Positions 43,601 through 44,995 of a DNA stretch of 44,995 nucleotides are shown in pieces. Under the pieces are notes generated by a model. The model was not told the origin of the DNA. It made no database searches and was given only the letters and a program-made list of their open reading frames with translations. The DNA is taken from NCBI GenBank assembly GCA_032718475.1, contig JAUCBJ010006902.1, forward strand, positions 1 through 44,995, read 5' to 3'. Numbering within the stretch: the first letter of the stretch is position 1; the number at the start of each line of letters is the position of its first letter. Both the position numbers and the translations under genes were made by a program. Origin of the DNA: Nemertoderma westbladi. Its lineage: Eukaryota; Xenacoelomorpha; Nemertodermatida; Nemertodermatidae.

Positions 43601-44725
43601 GGAGATGAACATTTAGTGTGTAAATTAGAGAAAAGCATATATGGCTTAAAGCAGGCATCTCGTTGTTGGAATAAAGCAATGCATGACAATCTGGTTGATA
43701 ATGGCTACATGCAATCGCATGCAGATCCATGTATTTATATAAAACGAGAAGGTAATAACTTTCTAATATTGGCGTTATATGTAGATGACTTACTGCTTTG
43801 CTCCAATTCCATGATTATGTTGAAGGAAGAAAAATTAGCAATTTCAGAGCGATTTAATACAAAAGATTTAGGTGAAGTACGTTACTGCTTGGGAATCAAG
43901 ATAGAAAGAGATCGCGATAATCGAAAATTAAAATTAAATCAGCAAGCATATCTTGAAGATCTCTTAAATAAGTTTGGAATGCAAGACTGTAATACTGTCT
44001 CAACACCGTTTGATGCCAATTCAAATTTGTCACTTAATGAAGGGGAGTCAGTTAATCAGAAGAGTTATCAAGCGGCTATAGGAGGGCTGACATATGCTGT
44101 TTGTGCTACAAGACCGGACTTGGCTGCAGCACTAAGTAATGTTAATCAATTCAGTTCTAATCCAGGCGAGGAACACTGGAAAGCGGTGAAGAGAATATTC
44201 AGATACATTAAAGGAACGATGGATGTCGGCATTGAATATGTTGCTGATCAATCTAACAACCGTGTTCAATTAGTTGGATATGTAGATGCTGATTGGGGAA
44301 GAAACTATGATAGAAAATCTATATCTGGATATTTGTTCTTTGTGAACGATTCACTTATTTCATGGGCGTGTAAAAAACAAACACTTGTGGCTCAGAGTAC
44401 AACGGAGGCAGAGTATATTGCTGCTAGTGTCGCCACCAGGGAGTTAGTGTGGTTAAGAACTTTATTGGGGGATTTAGGCATTGACCAAAATGGGAGCACT
44501 ACGTTATTCGAGGATAACAATGGGTGTATTGCGTTATCGGAAAATCCACGTTTTCATGGAAGAACTAAGCATATAGAAATTAAATATCATTACATTCGAG
44601 ACATGGTTAATAAGAAGATTGTTGTTCTAAAACATTGCCCAACTGAACATATGATCGCAGACATTATGACCAAACCACTATTCAAAGAAAAATTTTTAAA
44701 ATTCAGAACAAAAATGATGGGTTAA
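40646..44725 (+). CDS. Ty1/copia Gag-Pol polyprotein, intact
   Basis: 1359 codons from the ATG at 40646; the frame is open two codons further upstream from a GTG. In order: Gag (KFTGQNWFMWKHKM onward), Gly/Arg/Asn-rich linker, zinc knuckle CFNCGTYGHIARYC (about 262-275), and aspartic protease WFIDSGATQHM (Asp near 333). Next come pre-integrase HCRLGHVN, and integrase with Asp near 538, Asp near 601 and Glu near 637 (35 residues between the last two). Reverse transcriptase carries YVDD at about 1045-1048, and RNase H carries YVDADW, TEAEY and EDNNGC. The integrase-before-RT order defines copia. A short upstream ATG frame (40621-40656) overlaps the start. No break was seen, so the element could be active. 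Confidence 0.95.
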   Translation: MSSEYKVGLRTDKFTGQNWFMWKHKMQMVLISMDLWDVVNGSEPAPQAAGDAFQKWLKKDQKARAEISLHLADSQLPLVMGKPSALDAWNGLKTQFEMQTMQNIIYYKRKYRDAVMQEGDDMMSHINKHQELTAQLDAIGANVPEKEQIWELLLSLPRSYEMLVSTLEMSNDLSIEFLRQKLLMEEQKKKETHKFDSNENDALFANAASGNYQGRGRASWNRGLRGGIARGRGSSWPRNAGNSNNNNNSYSARNSFGQSPRCFNCGTYGHIARYCTRPDNNVTSTNSRGSSGLSNQGANVVRLENDENDFTFWCLSSNGISHKNDNSSKWFIDSGATQHMCCKRDNFHEYVELQNPSVIHLANNETVEALGIGMVKWNNLNDAFMIKRCQFENVLFVPSLCQNLLSVKKITNHDCQVVFSENMCNVFSEQSNKLLITAKIPENGNQYELEGHVNKEKHEVNFAQSESNIDLWHCRLGHVNEQTLRKMFNDELVHGIDLNTKDQLKFCEGCVLGKQSRNEFPKESSSKSDCVLQLVHSDVCGPMSEVSLGGNRYFVTFIDDKSRFCAVYFMKAKSEVIDKFLEYKHMAERQTGKLIKKLRFDNGTEYVNDAFKNYFKEKGILRQMTVCYSPQQNGIAERKNRTLVESGRAILQYAKLPISFWAEAVLTSAFINNRCSTKAVCSKVPYECFYGVKPSVAEFKVFGCDAWVHVPDEKRKKWDAKSVKHVFVGYDCERKGYRVYNKDTKKVSTSRDIKFNELSFDGRISHSTSDIINECDEVINVDNDVENIIKSEPIVAKGTTINDKVHDDESAESSIRKSTRIKRQPDRYGDWIEGENLENMVFSVSGETPKTVNEVLNSVNSEKWKLALETEYNSLIKNDTWKLVELPEGRNAVGCKWVFKEKTGCDGQIERYKARLVAQGYSQLPNIDYQETFAPVVRYTSVRTILSLANELDLEVHHMDVETAFLNGVLEEEIYMRQPEHFILKGDEHLVCKLEKSIYGLKQASRCWNKAMHDNLVDNGYMQSHADPCIYIKREGNNFLILALYVDDLLLCSNSMIMLKEEKLAISERFNTKDLGEVRYCLGIKIERDRDNRKLKLNQQAYLEDLLNKFGMQDCNTVSTPFDANSNLSLNEGESVNQKSYQAAIGGLTYAVCATRPDLAAALSNVNQFSSNPGEEHWKAVKRIFRYIKGTMDVGIEYVADQSNNRVQLVGYVDADWGRNYDRKSISGYLFFVNDSLISWACKKQTLVAQSTTEAEYIAASVATRELVWLRTLLGDLGIDQNGSTTLFEDNNGCIALSENPRFHGRTKHIEIKYHYIRDMVNKKIVVLKHCPTEHMIADIMTKPLFKEKFLKFRTKMMG

Positions 44726-44764
44726 ATTTCATCTCAGATCTCAAGATAAACTGACGTACTTGAC

Positions 44765-44773
44765 GAGGGGAAG
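44765..44773 (+). promoter_or_regulatory. Polypurine tract
   Basis: GAGGGGAAG immediately before the 3' LTR, the expected primer for plus-strand synthesis. Confidence 0.8.
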
Positions 44774-44995
44774 TGTTGGAAATATTTTATTATTGGTTCG
44801 TCAAGTACTCTGCCAAACTGTATTGCACAATATAGTTCTGTTTTGTAATATCTCTATGTATATTGGTGATGGGCGTTTGTTTGTCTTCTAAACTCAAATG
44901 GACTATCAGCTGTTAATGTAACTTACTGTACGATATATTATTTCTAGTTTGAAAAGCGATTTTATGTATTGATTAAAAGGTTGTTTGTGACACAG
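44774..44995 (+). repeat. 3' LTR of copia element, cut by window end
   Basis: 222 bp identical to the start of the 5' LTR. By comparison about 20 bp are missing beyond the window edge. Confidence 0.9.

Noticed and set aside
1-44995. CRISPR array, bacterial operons or phage
   Set aside because: The repeats are direct tandem arrays without spacers, and all recognised genes are eukaryotic host genes or retroelements.

Overview
The window reads as nuclear DNA of an animal, most likely an invertebrate. The evidence is a BEL/Pao gag-protease (a superfamily known from animals), RTE-type and jockey-superfamily LINEs, an intact Ty1/copia element primed by a half initiator tRNA-Met, a doublesex/mab-3 related (DMRT) gene with introns, an MSL2-type RING gene, and abundant tandem and inverted repeats. 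I cannot name the species. Most of the DNA is mobile or repetitive, and only three host loci are recognisable.

Layout. Positions 1-13430 hold a head-to-tail duplication with a 5861-bp period. Each unit carries, on the minus strand, RTE-like LINE pieces and the 3' part of an oxalate/formate-antiporter-like MFS gene. One LINE copy at the right edge (10761-13406) keeps an 881-codon frame. A broken plus-strand jockey-superfamily LINE follows (13499-16281). It sits just upstream of two exons of a DMRT gene (16616-17042 and 17200-17423, plus strand), whose first exon opens with the last residues of the DM DNA-binding domain. From 16.67 to 22.74 kb there are five different tandem arrays (39-, 5-, 29-, 36/26- and 46-bp units). 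They lead to a minus-strand msl2 exon (24008-22716), so DMRT and msl2 converge on the array cluster.

24.0-29.7 kb is mostly non-coding, with an ACCGGTA-rich stretch and a poly-C-flanked repeat. A BEL/Pao-derived element (29683-34675, minus) keeps gag and protease but lacks reverse transcriptase and integrase. It has an unusual additional 509-codon upstream ORF. 36.07-38.60 kb is a large nested inverted repeat. Inside it are two direct copies of a short element carrying complete type I hammerhead ribozyme motifs, one directly behind a tRNA-like polymerase III promoter. This is the most striking item in the window: a candidate retrozyme or ribozyme-bearing SINE. A second foldback element follows (39174-39960), then a structurally complete copia element (40241-44995, cut about 20 bp before the end of its 3' LTR) with identical LTRs and an intact Gag-Pol frame.

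Together the window shows three host genes (MFS transporter, DMRT, msl2) embedded in recent transposon activity and tandem expansion. The DMRT and msl2 proximity is noteworthy because both families include sex-determination or dosage-compensation regulators, but a role in sex here is only an inference.
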